In this document: positions 53,031 to 61,860 of the stretch, piece by piece
Position numbering within the stretch: position 1 is the first letter of the stretch
Layout of the letters: each line of letters opens with the position of its first letter
NCBI RefSeq assembly: GCF_001422375.1
Contig: NZ_LMMU01000001.1
Span: forward strand, 682,223-746,222
DNA from: Methylobacterium sp. Leaf99
GTDB taxonomy: Bacteria > Pseudomonadota > Alphaproteobacteria > Rhizobiales > Beijerinckiaceae
Direction: 5' to 3'
Length of the DNA stretch: 64,000 nt
Translations under genes and position numbers: made by a program
Notes under the pieces: generated by a model
The model's input: only the letters and a program-made list of their open reading frames with translations
Databases searched by the model: none
What the model was told of the DNA's origin: nothing

Positions 53031-54712
53031 CACGCGGCCTCACGCAGGAGCCAGCGCTTCAGGATCTCGGCGGCCTGGGCCTCGTCGGTCTCGATCATCT
53101 GCTCCAGGCGCTTCTGGGGCGAGCGGGCGAGCTTGTCGGCGAGGTCCTCGATCATGCCGGCGACGCCGCCGGCGGGGGCGGCCAGGCTCGGGACGTCGCC
53201 GGCGGCCCCGAGGGCCAGGGCCGGCGCGGTGCCGTCGGCCAGGGCCGCGTTGCCGTTGGCGGCGGCCGTCGCGGCGGCGAGCGCCAGGACCTCTTCCTGC
53301 TGGGCGGCGGGGATCTCCAGGATGGCGCGCATGGCCGGGCGCAGGCCGAACCAGATCAGCAGGCCGGCCACCAGCAGGATGGTGCCGGCGTTGATGAGGG
53401 TGGCCGACTGGCGCATCAGCACGTCCGTCAGCCCGAGGGGCGGCACGGCTTCCAGGGGCTGGCCGTCGTTGACGAAGCCGACGGCCGCGACCTTGACGTT
53501 GTCGCCGCGCTCCTTGTTGAAGCCCGCGGCCGAGCCGACGAGCTGCTCGATCTCGGCGACCTGGGCGTCGATCTGGGCCTTGGTGGCGTCGGGGCCGGCG
53601 AGGGAGGCGAGGCGCGCCCGGTTGACGAGGACCGCGACGGAGATCTGGCGGATGGCGTAGCCGTCGCTCACCGTCTGAATCGTCTGCGAAGAGATCTCGT
53701 AGTTGGTGAGATCCTCGCGCTTCTGGGTCTCGTTGCTGGAGGAATCGTTGCCGTCCGAGCGGGTGCGGGCGTCGGGCAGGTTCTGCGCGGCCGAGGTGGT
53801 CTTGTTCGCGTTGCGGTTCTGGGCGTTCTCGGTCTCGCGCACGGCCCGGGTCGAGCGCTCGACGCGCTGGTCGGGGTTGAAGATGGTCTCGTTCTTCACG
53901 GTCTTGTCGGTGTTGAGGCGGGCGGCGACGCTGACCTCGAAGTTGCCGACGCCGAGATAGGGCGTCAGGGTCCGGCGGATGTTGTCCTGGACCTCGTGGC
54001 CGATGGTCTTCTCCAGGGTCGCCATCTTGCCCGTGGGCTGGGCGTTGGCGTCGTCGCCCGACAGGAGCAGCGACCCGTCCGAGCCGATGACGGTGACGCG
54101 GTCGGGCTTCATGCCGGGCACCGCCGAGGCGACGAGGTGGCGGATGGACTGAGCGCCGCTGACGTCGTCGGCGGGCTCGGTGCGCACCACCACGGAGGCC
54201 GAGGGCGGCTGCTGGTCGCGGCGGAACGAGCCGCGGTCGGGCAGGACGATGTGGACGCGGGCGGCTTTCACGCCCTTCATGCCCTGGATGGTGCGGGCGA
54301 TCTCGCCCTCCAGGGCGCGGACGCGGGTCACCTCCTGCATGAACGAGGTCATGCCGAGCGACCCCAGATCGTTGAACAGCTCGTAGCCGGCTTTGGCGCT
54401 CTGCGGCAGGCCCTTCTCGGCGAGCAGCATGCGGGCCGTGGCGGTGTTGCCGTAGGCGACGAGGACGGCGGCCCCGTCGGCGCTGACGTCGAACGGGATG
54501 TTGGCGTCCTTCAGGACGGAGCCGATGCGCCCGACATCCTCGCGGCTCAGGCCGGTGTAGAGGGTCTCCTGGGCCGGGCGGCTGAGATAGTACGCCCCGA
54601 GCCCGACGGCGAGGAAGACCACCACGCCGATGAGGGAGAGGGCGGCGATGCGCCGGCCTCCGAGGGCGAGGATGTTGTTCCAGAGCCTTTCGGCGTGTTG
54701 GAGACCGGACAT
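53030..54712 (-). CDS. fliF: Flagellar MS-ring protein
   Basis: The 560-residue protein is normal length for FliF. It has a first membrane helix at about 22-43 (IAALSLIGVVVFLAVGLG), the YscJ/FliF domain with LYTGLSREDVGRIGSVLKD and GYELFNDLGSLGMTSFMQEV, the KAARVHIVLPDRGSF segment and SASVVVRT, and a second helix near 435-455 (INAGTILLVAGLLIWFGL). The C-terminal tail (KLARSPQKRLEQMIETDEAQ) binds FliG. It is the basal ring of the flagellar motor. It lies 235 bases after fliP, so it may have a separate promoter. Confidence 0.96.
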   Translation of the reverse strand: MSGLQHAERLWNNILALGGRRIAALSLIGVVVFLAVGLGAYYLSRPAQETLYTGLSREDVGRIGSVLKDANIPFDVSADGAAVLVAYGNTATARMLLAEKGLPQSAKAGYELFNDLGSLGMTSFMQEVTRVRALEGEIARTIQGMKGVKAARVHIVLPDRGSFRRDQQPPSASVVVRTEPADDVSGAQSIRHLVASAVPGMKPDRVTVIGSDGSLLLSGDDANAQPTGKMATLEKTIGHEVQDNIRRTLTPYLGVGNFEVSVAARLNTDKTVKNETIFNPDQRVERSTRAVRETENAQNRNANKTTSAAQNLPDARTRSDGNDSSSNETQKREDLTNYEISSQTIQTVSDGYAIRQISVAVLVNRARLASLAGPDATKAQIDAQVAEIEQLVGSAAGFNKERGDNVKVAAVGFVNDGQPLEAVPPLGLTDVLMRQSATLINAGTILLVAGLLIWFGLRPAMRAILEIPAAQQEEVLALAAATAAANGNAALADGTAPALALGAAGDVPSLAAPAGGVAGMIEDLADKLARSPQKRLEQMIETDEAQAAEILKRWLLREAA

Positions 54713-54947
54713 TCGGTGGGCTGCTCCGCTTCAGACCCGCGATCTGATGAAGCCCTTTTCACGAGGCTGCCTTGCGCGGAGATTGCGCCGCATCGTGAAA
54801 ACGTGATGCCGGGCGGGAACCTTCGGCGCCGACCGGATCTCCGTGAGCAGGGCTCGGGGAGATCCGCCCGTGCGACGGCACGGCGGCGGTCGTCCGCCGG
54901 ACCTCATCGATCCCGACCTTCGGTTGTGATCGATGAAGGCAGATTCC

Positions 54948-55706
54948 CTAGAAGAACGATCGCACCAGCCCGCTCACCAGCATGTTCCAGCCGTCGATGA
55001 GGATGAAGAACAGCACCTTGAACGGCAGGGAGATGACGGTCGGCGGCAGCATCATCATGCCCATGGACATCACCACCGTGGACACGATCATGTCGATGAC
55101 GAGGAACGGCAGGGCGATGAGGAACCCGATCTCGAAGCCGCGCCGCAGCTCCGAGATCATGAAGGCCGGGATGAGGATGCGCAGGTCGACGGTCTCGCCG
55201 CCCTCGGCCTTGGGAATGGTGCGGCTGGCCAGATCCGTGAAGGTCTGGAGGTCCTTCGGGCGGACATGCGCCACCATGAACTCGCGGAACGGCTCGACGA
55301 TCTTGGGTATCGCCTCGAGCTCGGTGATCTTGTTCTCGGTGAGCGGGCGCAGGCCCTCGTTCCAGGCGCGGTCGAAGGTCGGCGACATGACGTAGAACGT
55401 CATGAACAGGGACAGCGACACGAGGAAGATGTTGGCCGGCGTGCTCTGGAGGCCGAGACCCGAGCGCAGGAACGAGAACGCGATGGCGAACCGGGTGAAG
55501 CTCGTCACCATCACCAGGAGGCCCGGTGCCAGGGACAGCACCGTGAGCAGGGCGACGAGTTGCAGGATGCGCCCGCTCGCGGCGCCGTTGCCGGCGGGCA
55601 GCAAGGCATCGAGGGCCGGCAGGCCCGTGGCCGACTGCGCCCCGGCCGCGCCCGTGAGGGCGAGGGTGGCGGCGAGGGCGAAGGCGAGGGTGGTGATGCG
55701 TCTCAT
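54948..55706 (-). CDS. fliP: Flagellar export gate protein
   Basis: The 252-residue protein has a signal sequence (first 23 residues), then the FliP signature LLTVLSLAPGLLVMVTSFTR and GLGLQSTPANIFLVSLSLFM, and the second signature IPAFMISELRRGFEIGFLIA followed by LPFLVIDMIVSTVVMSMGMM. It forms the core of the type III export gate with FliQ and FliR, which are not in this window. Length and motifs are normal. Confidence 0.96.
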   Translation of the reverse strand: MRRITTLAFALAATLALTGAAGAQSATGLPALDALLPAGNGAASGRILQLVALLTVLSLAPGLLVMVTSFTRFAIAFSFLRSGLGLQSTPANIFLVSLSLFMTFYVMSPTFDRAWNEGLRPLTENKITELEAIPKIVEPFREFMVAHVRPKDLQTFTDLASRTIPKAEGGETVDLRILIPAFMISELRRGFEIGFLIALPFLVIDMIVSTVVMSMGMMMLPPTVISLPFKVLFFILIDGWNMLVSGLVRSFF

Positions 55707-55735
55707 GGGGGTTCCGGTCGGTCACATCGAACGTT

Positions 55736-55945
55736 GCGCATCCCCTCGCCCCGCCTGCGGGGAGAGGGTCGTGCCGACCTCGTCGTCGGCACGACGAGGC
55801 GGCAGCCGACGGAGAGGGGGCGCCTCCGGATCGGGCTCATCCGGCCACGCCCCCTCACCTTCGCTTCGGCTTCGCCTCCCGCTCGTCGCAGGCACTGCGA
55901 GGTGCCTGCGACCCTGTCCCCGCACGCGGGGAGGGGGGATGCGCG
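55736..55945. repeat. Cluster of palindromic elements between fliL and fliP
   Basis: The gap holds several hairpins: CCCCTCGCCCCGCC/GGGGAGAGGG arms at about 55742-55768, a perfect GTGCCGAC/GTCGGCAC at 55771-55792, a perfect GCAGGCAC/GTGCCTGC at 55888-55909 and a CCCCGC/GCGGGG near 55918-55935. This resembles an interspersed palindromic repeat. In the fliL-fliP mRNA it would form strong stem-loops that could lower downstream expression or protect RNA ends. Confidence 0.65.
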
Positions 55946-55969
55946 CCATGGACCGTGCTGATCAGCCCG

Positions 55970-56455
55970 CTACTGCACCACCAGCATCTCGACGATGAGT
56001 TCGCGCACCTGGCCCTTGGTGCGCAGGGCGACGCGCTCGTTGAGGTCCTCGCGCAGGTGCTGGAGGCCGCTGGCGCCCTCGATCTGCCGCAGGGAGACCG
56101 TGCGCAGGTAGGCGACGATGTCGGCCCGGATTTCGGCGAGCGCCACGTCGGGGTTGGGCACCGCGCTGGTCTTGAACACCACGGAGGATTCGAGGCGCAC
56201 CCAGGTGTCGCCCGAATCCGCGAGGTTGGTCACCACGGAGCCGACAGGGCGCAGCGACAGGTCGCCGGTGTACTTCAGCACCTTGACCGCCTTGCTCTCC
56301 GCATCCTTCGTCTTCACGTCCACCGCCTTCTCCACGGTGGAGAGAAGGTACAGGCCGAGGCCGCCGCCGGTGCCGATGGCGACGAGGCTCACCAGGGCCA
56401 GAACGGCGATCCAGCCCTTGCCGCCGCCCGTCTTCGTCTCGTCCTTGGCCGCCAT
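55970..56455 (-). CDS. fliL: Flagellar basal body-associated protein
   Basis: The 161-residue inner-membrane protein has a short cytoplasmic N-terminus, one membrane helix at about 15-37 (WIAVLALVSLVAIGTGGGLG), a linker, and the periplasmic FliL domain with WVRLESSVVFKT, IRADIVAYLRTVSLRQIEG and LREDLNERVALRTKGQVREL. FliL surrounds the stator in the motor. Length is normal. It starts 27 bases after flgH. Confidence 0.93.
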   Translation of the reverse strand: MAAKDETKTGGGKGWIAVLALVSLVAIGTGGGLGLYLLSTVEKAVDVKTKDAESKAVKVLKYTGDLSLRPVGSVVTNLADSGDTWVRLESSVVFKTSAVPNPDVALAEIRADIVAYLRTVSLRQIEGASGLQHLREDLNERVALRTKGQVRELIVEMLVVQ

Positions 56456-56482
56456 CGTGTGGGTTTCCGAAGAAGGGGGCCG

Positions 56483-57199
56483 TCAGAACGGCGCCAGGGT
56501 CTCGAAGATCTGCTGGCCGACGGTCGGGCCCTGCACGTCGGTGATGCGCCCGCGCCCGCCATACGAGATGCGCGCCTCGGCGATCTTGTCGTAGTCGATG
56601 GTGTTCTTGCGCGAGATGTCGCGCGGGCGGACGATGCCGGCCACGTTGAGGACGCGGACCTCGTTGTTGACCCGCACCTCCTGCGAGCCGGAGACGACCA
56701 TGTTGCCGTTGGGCATCTGCTCGGTGACGATGGCGGCCACCGACAGGCGCAGCACCTCGGAACGGTCGATGTTGCCCGCGCCCTTGGTCTCCGTGCCCGA
56801 GCGGATGCCGGCATCCGCCGTGGCCGCGTCCTTCATGCCCGAGACGCCGTAGCCGAAATCGAAGCCGAGACTCGACTTCTGGCTGCGCGAGCGGTCGCTC
56901 GAATTGCCGAACTGGGCCTTGTCGTCGATGAGGATCGACACCGTGATCACGTCGCCGACGCTGCGCGCGCGCGGGTCCTGGAACAGGTCGACGCCCGAGG
57001 GCGACCAGGTCGAGTGGTAGGTCCGGCGCGAGAGCGACCCGAAGGTCGTCGGCAGGGCCTCGCGCGGCGGGGACAGGCCCGTGCCGATGGGGGTGAGGAG
57101 CGGCGGCTGGCCCAGGGGGTCCAGGGGCGCGCGGCAGGCGCCGAGGCCCGGCGCGAGGACCGCCAGGACGAAGCCGACGCACAGACGGGTGGCGGACAT
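56483..57199 (-). CDS. flgH: Flagellar L-ring protein
   Basis: The 238-residue lipoprotein has a signal peptide ending in lipobox GLGAC (Cys22). The mature part has the conserved DLFQDPRARSVGDVITVSI, SLGFDFGYG, and the C-terminal NGNMVVSGSQEVRVNNEV and IVRPRDISRKNTI. It forms the outer-membrane ring around the rod. ATG 57199 shares one base with the stop of the MotE-like gene. Confidence 0.95.
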   Translation of the reverse strand: MSATRLCVGFVLAVLAPGLGACRAPLDPLGQPPLLTPIGTGLSPPREALPTTFGSLSRRTYHSTWSPSGVDLFQDPRARSVGDVITVSILIDDKAQFGNSSDRSRSQKSSLGFDFGYGVSGMKDAATADAGIRSGTETKGAGNIDRSEVLRLSVAAIVTEQMPNGNMVVSGSQEVRVNNEVRVLNVAGIVRPRDISRKNTIDYDKIAEARISYGGRGRITDVQGPTVGQQIFETLAPF

Positions 57200-58002
57200 C
57201 AGGACTTCTCGCTTTCACGGGCTTTCTTGCCGGCATCGGTCATCATCCGGGCGAGCTGGGCGGCGCGGGCCGCCTCCATCTCGCTCAGGATGGCGCTCGC
57301 CGTGCGGGCGTTGAGCTTGGTCAGGATCGCGGCCGCGCCCTCGTCGGGCATGTTGGCGAGCTGGAGGGCGGCCGCGTCGGGGCGCATCTTCTGGTAGATC
57401 GCCACGACGCCGGTATCGGCCTTGGCGAGGAACTCGTTGCGGCGGGCGAGCCAGGTCTCGTACTCGGCGCGCTTCTCCTCCAGGCGGCGGATGCGCTCGT
57501 CGACCTGCCTCTCCAGGGTCGCGAGCTGCTCCTTCTGCCAGGCGAAGCGGGCATCGGCCGCCGCATCCGCGATGCTGGCGCAGTAGGCCGACGGTTTTGC
57601 CGCGGGTTTTGCGGGCTCGGGCGAGGCTTCGGGAGCCCGCGCCTCGGCCACCTGCGCGACCTCCGGGGGCTTGCTGGATTCGGCGACGGGCCTGACCTCG
57701 GGCGTCGGTTCGACGGGCCTAGTCTCGGCGAGCTTGGGCTTGGCCGCGGCGGCCTTCGGAAGCGGCCCGGGATTCAGGCCCGACACGGCCGGCTTGCCGC
57801 CCTCGGACCTGCCGCTTTCCGACTTGCCACCCTGGGCCCGCACCGGACCGAGGCCGAGGGAAACCACGGCCAGGAGCCCCAGGACCGCCAGCATCCGCGC
57901 GGCCATCAGGGCGAGCCACCGCGACGAGACGGCCGGTGCGCGGCCAGGGACGACCATCCGGGCGGCCTCGCCGGCGATGCGCGGCGGTTTCGTCGAACTC
58001 AT
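57199..58002 (-). CDS. MotE-like flagellar protein (MgtE N-domain type)
   Basis: The 267-residue protein has a hydrophobic segment near residues 35-55 (AARMLAVLGLLAVVSLGLG), a Pro/Ala/Lys-rich linker to about 140, a coiled coil (QKEQLATLERQVDERIRRL) and a C-terminal part with MRPDAAALQLANMPDEGAAA and ILTKLNARTASAILSEM. The last motif is shared with MgtE N-domains and MotE, the MotC chaperone of rhizobia. Its place next to flgH and flgI is typical. Its ATG overlaps the flgI stop by four bases. The signal segment begins unusually late; an internal start such as ATG 57957 or 57906 is possible. Confidence 0.85.
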   Translation of the reverse strand: MSSTKPPRIAGEAARMVVPGRAPAVSSRWLALMAARMLAVLGLLAVVSLGLGPVRAQGGKSESGRSEGGKPAVSGLNPGPLPKAAAAKPKLAETRPVEPTPEVRPVAESSKPPEVAQVAEARAPEASPEPAKPAAKPSAYCASIADAAADARFAWQKEQLATLERQVDERIRRLEEKRAEYETWLARRNEFLAKADTGVVAIYQKMRPDAAALQLANMPDEGAAAILTKLNARTASAILSEMEAARAAQLARMMTDAGKKARESEKS

Positions 58003-59099
58003 TGAACCACGAGCTCCGCCTGGAGGGCCCCGGAGGTCTTCACCGCCTGGAGGATCGAGATGATGTCGCTGGGTTTCAGGCCGACGTTGTTGAGGCCGCG
58101 CACCAGGGTCTGGAGGTCGGACCCGCCGATGATCGCCATGCGGCCGGACTGCTCGTTGACGGCCACCTCCGTGCGGGGAACCACCGCCGTGACGCCGTTG
58201 GAGAAGGGTGCCGGCTGGGACACCTCGGGGGTTTCCGTCACCCGCACCGTGAGGTTGCCGTGGGTCACGGCCACGGTGGAGATTTGGACGTTGCGCCCGA
58301 TGACCACGGTGCCGGTGCGCTGGTCCACCACCACGCGGGCCGGGGCGTCGGGCTGGACGGTGACGTCGCCGATCTCGGCCACGAACCGGGTCTGGGTCAC
58401 CTGCGGCGGCCGGACGAGGGCGATGGCGCGCTGGTCGCGGGCGGTGGCGACCCGGCGGCGGAAGCGCTGCAGGGCGTAGGCGTTGATGGCGTCGGCCACC
58501 ATGGTGGCGGTCTTGAAGTCGGGGTTCTTCAGCTCGAACACGAGTTCGGGCAGATCGCGGAACGTGCCCGGCACCTCGCGCTCGATCATGGCCCCGTTGG
58601 GGATGCGGCCGGCGGTGGGCACGCCCTGCGTGATGGTCTCGGCCGCGCCGCCCACGGCGAAGCCCGAGACGGCGAGCGGTCCCTGGGCCGCCGCGTAGGT
58701 GAGGCTGTCACCGCCCATGAGCGGCGTCATCAGCAGGGTGCCGCCCTTCAGGGAGGTGGCGTCGCCGAGCGACGTCACGGTGACGTCGATGCGCGAACCG
58801 GTGCCGGTGTAGGGCGGCAGGTCGGCCGTCACCATCACGGCGGCGACGTTGCGGGTGCGCAGGCGGGCGTCGCGGACGTTGATGCCCATGCGGTCGAGCA
58901 TGGATTGCAGGGACTGCTCGGTGAACTGGGCGTTGCGGAGCGTATCGCCCGTGCCCTGCAGGCCGGTGACGAGGCCGTAGCCCACGAGCTGGTTGTCGCG
59001 CACGCCCTTGAGGTTGGCGATGTCCTTGATGCGCGTGCCCATGGCCTGCGCCGGCAGGGCGGCGAGGATCAGGGCCAGGACGAGGAACCCGAGGCGCAT
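57999..59099 (-). CDS. flgI: Flagellar P-ring protein
   Basis: The 366-residue periplasmic protein has a signal peptide (first 19 residues, LPAQA cleavage) and the full FlgI pattern: TRIKDIANLKGVRDNQLVGY, GLVTGLQGTGDT, LDRMGINVRDARLRTRNVAA, VTSLGDATSLKGGTLLMTPL and the end LVRGLNNVGLKPSDIISILQ. It builds the ring in the peptidoglycan layer. Start ATG 59099 overlaps flgA; a GTG one codon earlier overlaps by four bases. Confidence 0.96.
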   Translation of the reverse strand: MRLGFLVLALILAALPAQAMGTRIKDIANLKGVRDNQLVGYGLVTGLQGTGDTLRNAQFTEQSLQSMLDRMGINVRDARLRTRNVAAVMVTADLPPYTGTGSRIDVTVTSLGDATSLKGGTLLMTPLMGGDSLTYAAAQGPLAVSGFAVGGAAETITQGVPTAGRIPNGAMIEREVPGTFRDLPELVFELKNPDFKTATMVADAINAYALQRFRRRVATARDQRAIALVRPPQVTQTRFVAEIGDVTVQPDAPARVVVDQRTGTVVIGRNVQISTVAVTHGNLTVRVTETPEVSQPAPFSNGVTAVVPRTEVAVNEQSGRMAIIGGSDLQTLVRGLNNVGLKPSDIISILQAVKTSGALQAELVVQ

Positions 59100-59581
59100 C
59101 ACTGGCCGGCGCCGGTGCGGATGCGTCCGTCGGCCATCACCGTGCCGAGGACGATGCGCCCCGTATCGGCGTTGCGCACCCGGATGGTCTCGCCGAGGCC
59201 CCCGTTCTGGAGGGGCGAGCCGACGGCGGTGATGAGCAGGCCCTGCTCCTCGAACACGATCTGCGTCGCCACGTTGCGGCTGACGAGGCGGGGGTCCTCG
59301 ACGGCGTTGACCGGCACGGGCTCGCCCGGCAGCAGCATCCGCCGCGCCGTGCGCCCGGCGATGGCCATGGGCGCGTCGATGACGGCGGTGCGGGCCTTGA
59401 AGCTCTCGGGATAGGTCTGGAGGCGCAGCATCCCGGGCTTGATCACGTCGCCGGCATAGATCGTCACCGTGGGCACCGGCAGGAGCAGGTCGGTGGCCCG
59501 GGACGGGGCGGCGCCGGCCAGCGCGAGCACCAGGGCCGCGAGGCCGCCGGCGAGTCCGCCTCCGAAGGTCGTGTGGCCCAT
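59099..59581 (-). CDS. flgA: P-ring assembly chaperone
   Basis: The 160-residue protein has a signal peptide (first 29 residues, cleaved near PSRA-TD) and the SAF-type FlgA domain: TIYAGDVIKPGMLRL, RTARRMLLPGEPVPVNAVEDP, then TQIVFEEQGLLITAVGSPLQ and the conserved GETIRVRNADTGRIVLG near the end. It helps FlgI form the P-ring in the periplasm. Length is short but normal for the alphaproteobacterial type. Confidence 0.92.
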   Translation of the reverse strand: MGHTTFGGGLAGGLAALVLALAGAAPSRATDLLLPVPTVTIYAGDVIKPGMLRLQTYPESFKARTAVIDAPMAIAGRTARRMLLPGEPVPVNAVEDPRLVSRNVATQIVFEEQGLLITAVGSPLQNGGLGETIRVRNADTGRIVLGTVMADGRIRTGAGQ

Positions 59582-59697
59582 GGTGGTCGTGCCTTGATGT
59601 GAAAGCCGGGGCGCCGCGGGCGGCCGGTCCGCCGTCGCCGGCCGGGTTCGGTGTCGCTGGGATCGGGGAGAAATCGGAAGGGCGGCGCCCGCTGACG

Positions 59698-60486
59698 TCA
59701 GCGGATGCCCTTCGAGACGGTGCCGGCCATCTCGTCGGCCGCCTGGATCACCTTGGAGTTCATCTCGAAGGCGCGCTGGGCGGTGATCATGTTGGTGATC
59801 TCCTTGACCGGATCGACGTTGGAGCTCTCGAGATACCCCTGCTGGATCTTGCCGAAGCTGAGGTCGCCGGCGACGCCGGTCACGGCGGCGCCCGAGGCGG
59901 CGGTCTCGCGGTAGAGGCCGTTGCCGAGGGGCTCGAGGCCGGATTCGTTGGCGAAGTTGGCGAGCGAGAGCTGGCCGATGTTCTGCGCCTGGACCTGACC
60001 GTCGATCTTGGCGAAGACCTGACCGGACCCGTTGACCACCACGTCGACGGCGTTGGCCGGGATCGTGATCGCCGGCTCGACGGTGTAGCCCTCCAGGGTC
60101 ACGAGCTGCCCGGTGTTGTTGCGGTTGAACGAGCCGGCGCGGGTGTAGTTGATCTCGCCGTTGGGGTTGGTGATCTGGAAGTAGCCGCGCCCGTTGATGG
60201 CCATGTCGAGCTGGTTCGCCGTGTTGGCCAGCGGCCCCTGGCGGTGCAGGTTGCGGATGGCGGCCGTGCGCACGCCGAGGCCGAGCATGGCGCCCTCGGG
60301 CACCGGCTCCTGGCCGGCCTGGTTCGGCACGCCCTGCTGGCGCTCGGCTTGGTAGAGCAGATCGGTGAACTCGGCCCGCGCGCCCTTGAACCCGGTGGTG
60401 TTCAGGTTGGCGATGTTGTTGGCGATGACCTCGAGGTTCATCTGCTGGGCGTTCATGCCCGTCGCGGCGATGGCGAGTGCTCTCAC
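59698..60486 (-). CDS. flgG: Flagellar distal rod protein
   Basis: The 262-residue protein begins [20 protein letters not shown] and has the rod-protein N-terminal motif [18 protein letters not shown]. The middle includes [11 protein letters not shown] and [16 protein letters not shown], and the C-terminus ends with [20 protein letters not shown], all diagnostic of FlgG. It has no signal peptide because the flagellar export system secretes it. The start is GTG 60486 with AGGA ten bases upstream. It follows fliE by 13 bases. Confidence 0.96.
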   Translation of the reverse strand: MRALAIAATGMNAQQMNLEVIANNIANLNTTGFKGARAEFTDLLYQAERQQGVPNQAGQEPVPEGAMLGLGVRTAAIRNLHRQGPLANTANQLDMAINGRGYFQITNPNGEINYTRAGSFNRNNTGQLVTLEGYTVEPAITIPANAVDVVVNGSGQVFAKIDGQVQAQNIGQLSLANFANESGLEPLGNGLYRETAASGAAVTGVAGDLSFGKIQQGYLESSNVDPVKEITNMITAQRAFEMNSKVIQAADEMAGTVSKGIR

Positions 60487-60499
60487 GGCTGGGGAATCC

Positions 60500-60850
60500 T
60501 TAGATCGGCATGCGGCTGAGTTCGAGGTAGGCGGCGACGACCTTGTCGCGCACGGCGATGGCGGTCTGCAGGCTCTGCTCGGCGGACATCACCGCCTCCA
60601 CCACCTGCTGCGTCGAGGCCTTGCCCTGGATGCCCGAGATGGCGGTGGCCTCGCCGGTGCGGAGCGAGGTCCGCACCCCGGCGGCGAGCTGGGCCATGAC
60701 GTCGCCGAAATCGGCACCCGGCAGGGCGCCGCCCGCGGACGCCGCCGGCATCGTGGCGAAGCTCGCCGGCCGCAACGGGGCGGCGGCGCTCGGGCCGGAG
60801 AGGCCGGCGGCCCTGTCGAAGGCCGACAGCGAGGCGAGGGCGTCGATCAT
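60500..60850 (-). CDS. fliE: Flagellar hook-basal body adaptor
   Basis: The 116-residue protein has a disordered N-terminus and a FliE domain: [40 protein letters not shown], then [20 protein letters not shown] and LSRMPI at the end. FliE joins the MS-ring to the rod. Length is normal. It starts 10 bases after flgC. Confidence 0.94.
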   Translation of the reverse strand: MIDALASLSAFDRAAGLSGPSAAAPLRPASFATMPAASAGGALPGADFGDVMAQLAAGVRTSLRTGEATAISGIQGKASTQQVVEAVMSAEQSLQTAIAVRDKVVAAYLELSRMPI

Positions 60851-60860
60851 CGGCGGGGTC

Positions 60861-61277
60861 TCACGGTCTCAGGAGGTCGATGATGCCGGAGACCATGGCG
60901 CGAGCCTGCTTGATCACCTGCACGTTGGCTTCGTAGGAGCGGTTGGCCTCGCGGATGTCGGCCATCTCGATCAGGGTGTTGACGTTGGGCAGCTTGACGT
61001 TGCCCTCGGCATCCGCCGCCGGGCTGCCCGGGTCGCGCTCGATGCGGAACGGGGCGTCGTCGGTGCCGATGCGGCGCAGCTTGACGCTGGCGCCGCCGGC
61101 GGCCCGGTCCAGGGCGGCGGTGAAGCTCACGGTCTTGCGCGAATAGGGGTCGGCCCCGGGGGAATCGCCCACGGACTGGCTGTTGGCGACGTTCTCGGCG
61201 GCGATGCGCAGGCGCAGGGACTGCGCCTCCATGCCGGCGCTGGCGAAACGGGTCGAGGCGGCGAGGGGATCGATCAT
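60861..61277 (-). CDS. flgC: Flagellar proximal rod protein FlgC
   Basis: From ATG 61277 the product is 138 residues, normal for FlgC. It has the N-terminal [20 protein letters not shown], then [20 protein letters not shown], and the C-terminal [20 protein letters not shown] and [17 protein letters not shown] much longer open frame upstream is due to lack of stops in GC-rich sequence. The ATG shares one base with the flgB stop (TGATG). Confidence 0.95.
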   Translation of the reverse strand: MIDPLAASTRFASAGMEAQSLRLRIAAENVANSQSVGDSPGADPYSRKTVSFTAALDRAAGGASVKLRRIGTDDAPFRIERDPGSPAADAEGNVKLPNVNTLIEMADIREANRSYEANVQVIKQARAMVSGIIDLLRP

Positions 61278-61660
61278 CAGCTCCGCACCGCCGCCTTGAG
61301 CATCCGGTCGAACGCCTTCACGATGCCCATGTTGAGGCTGTGGTCGCGGCTGACCTCGCCGGCCTTGAGCATCTCCTGCTCCAGCCGCACGGAACTCGAC
61401 GTCGTCAGGGCGTCCCAGGCGTCGGCCGCGGTGACGGCCTTCGTCGGGATGCGTCCGTCCTCGGAGGCGACGTGGGCGCTCGCCGTCATCGTGAGGCCGG
61501 TGGCGCCGGTGCGGGCCATCACGTCGGCGAAGGGCACCACGTCGCGCGCCTTGTAGTCGGGCGTGTTGGCGTTCGCCACGTTGCTGGCGATGGTCGCCTG
61601 CCGCACGCCGAGGTAGCGTGCCTGCTGCGAGGCGAGGTCGAAGAGATAGACGCCTGTCAC
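61277..61660 (-). CDS. flgB: Flagellar proximal rod protein FlgB
   Basis: The 127-residue protein has [20 protein letters not shown] and [15 protein letters not shown], the standard FlgB N-terminus, and a helical end [19 protein letters not shown]. The start is GTG 61660 with GGAG six bases upstream. It is first in the flagellar block, so the main promoter should lie in the 200 bases between it and the heparinase-like gene. Confidence 0.94.
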   Translation of the reverse strand: MTGVYLFDLASQQARYLGVRQATIASNVANANTPDYKARDVVPFADVMARTGATGLTMTASAHVASEDGRIPTKAVTAADAWDALTTSSSVRLEQEMLKAGEVSRDHSLNMGIVKAFDRMLKAAVRS

Positions 61661-61860
61661 CGCGAGCTCCGATCGGATTCCATCGTCGTGTCCTAGGGAA
61701 CCAATCTTGTCCCAGGCTGACGAAAGCGTGATGGGCCCCGTCAGCTTGACAGGCGCGACCCGGGCGCCTCAGTGGCCGGAACGCCCGCGCCGCCCCGACC
61801 CCGACCTTCGAGCCGTCCCATGCCGATCCCGACCCCGTCCCGCGCATCCGGCCGGTCCGC

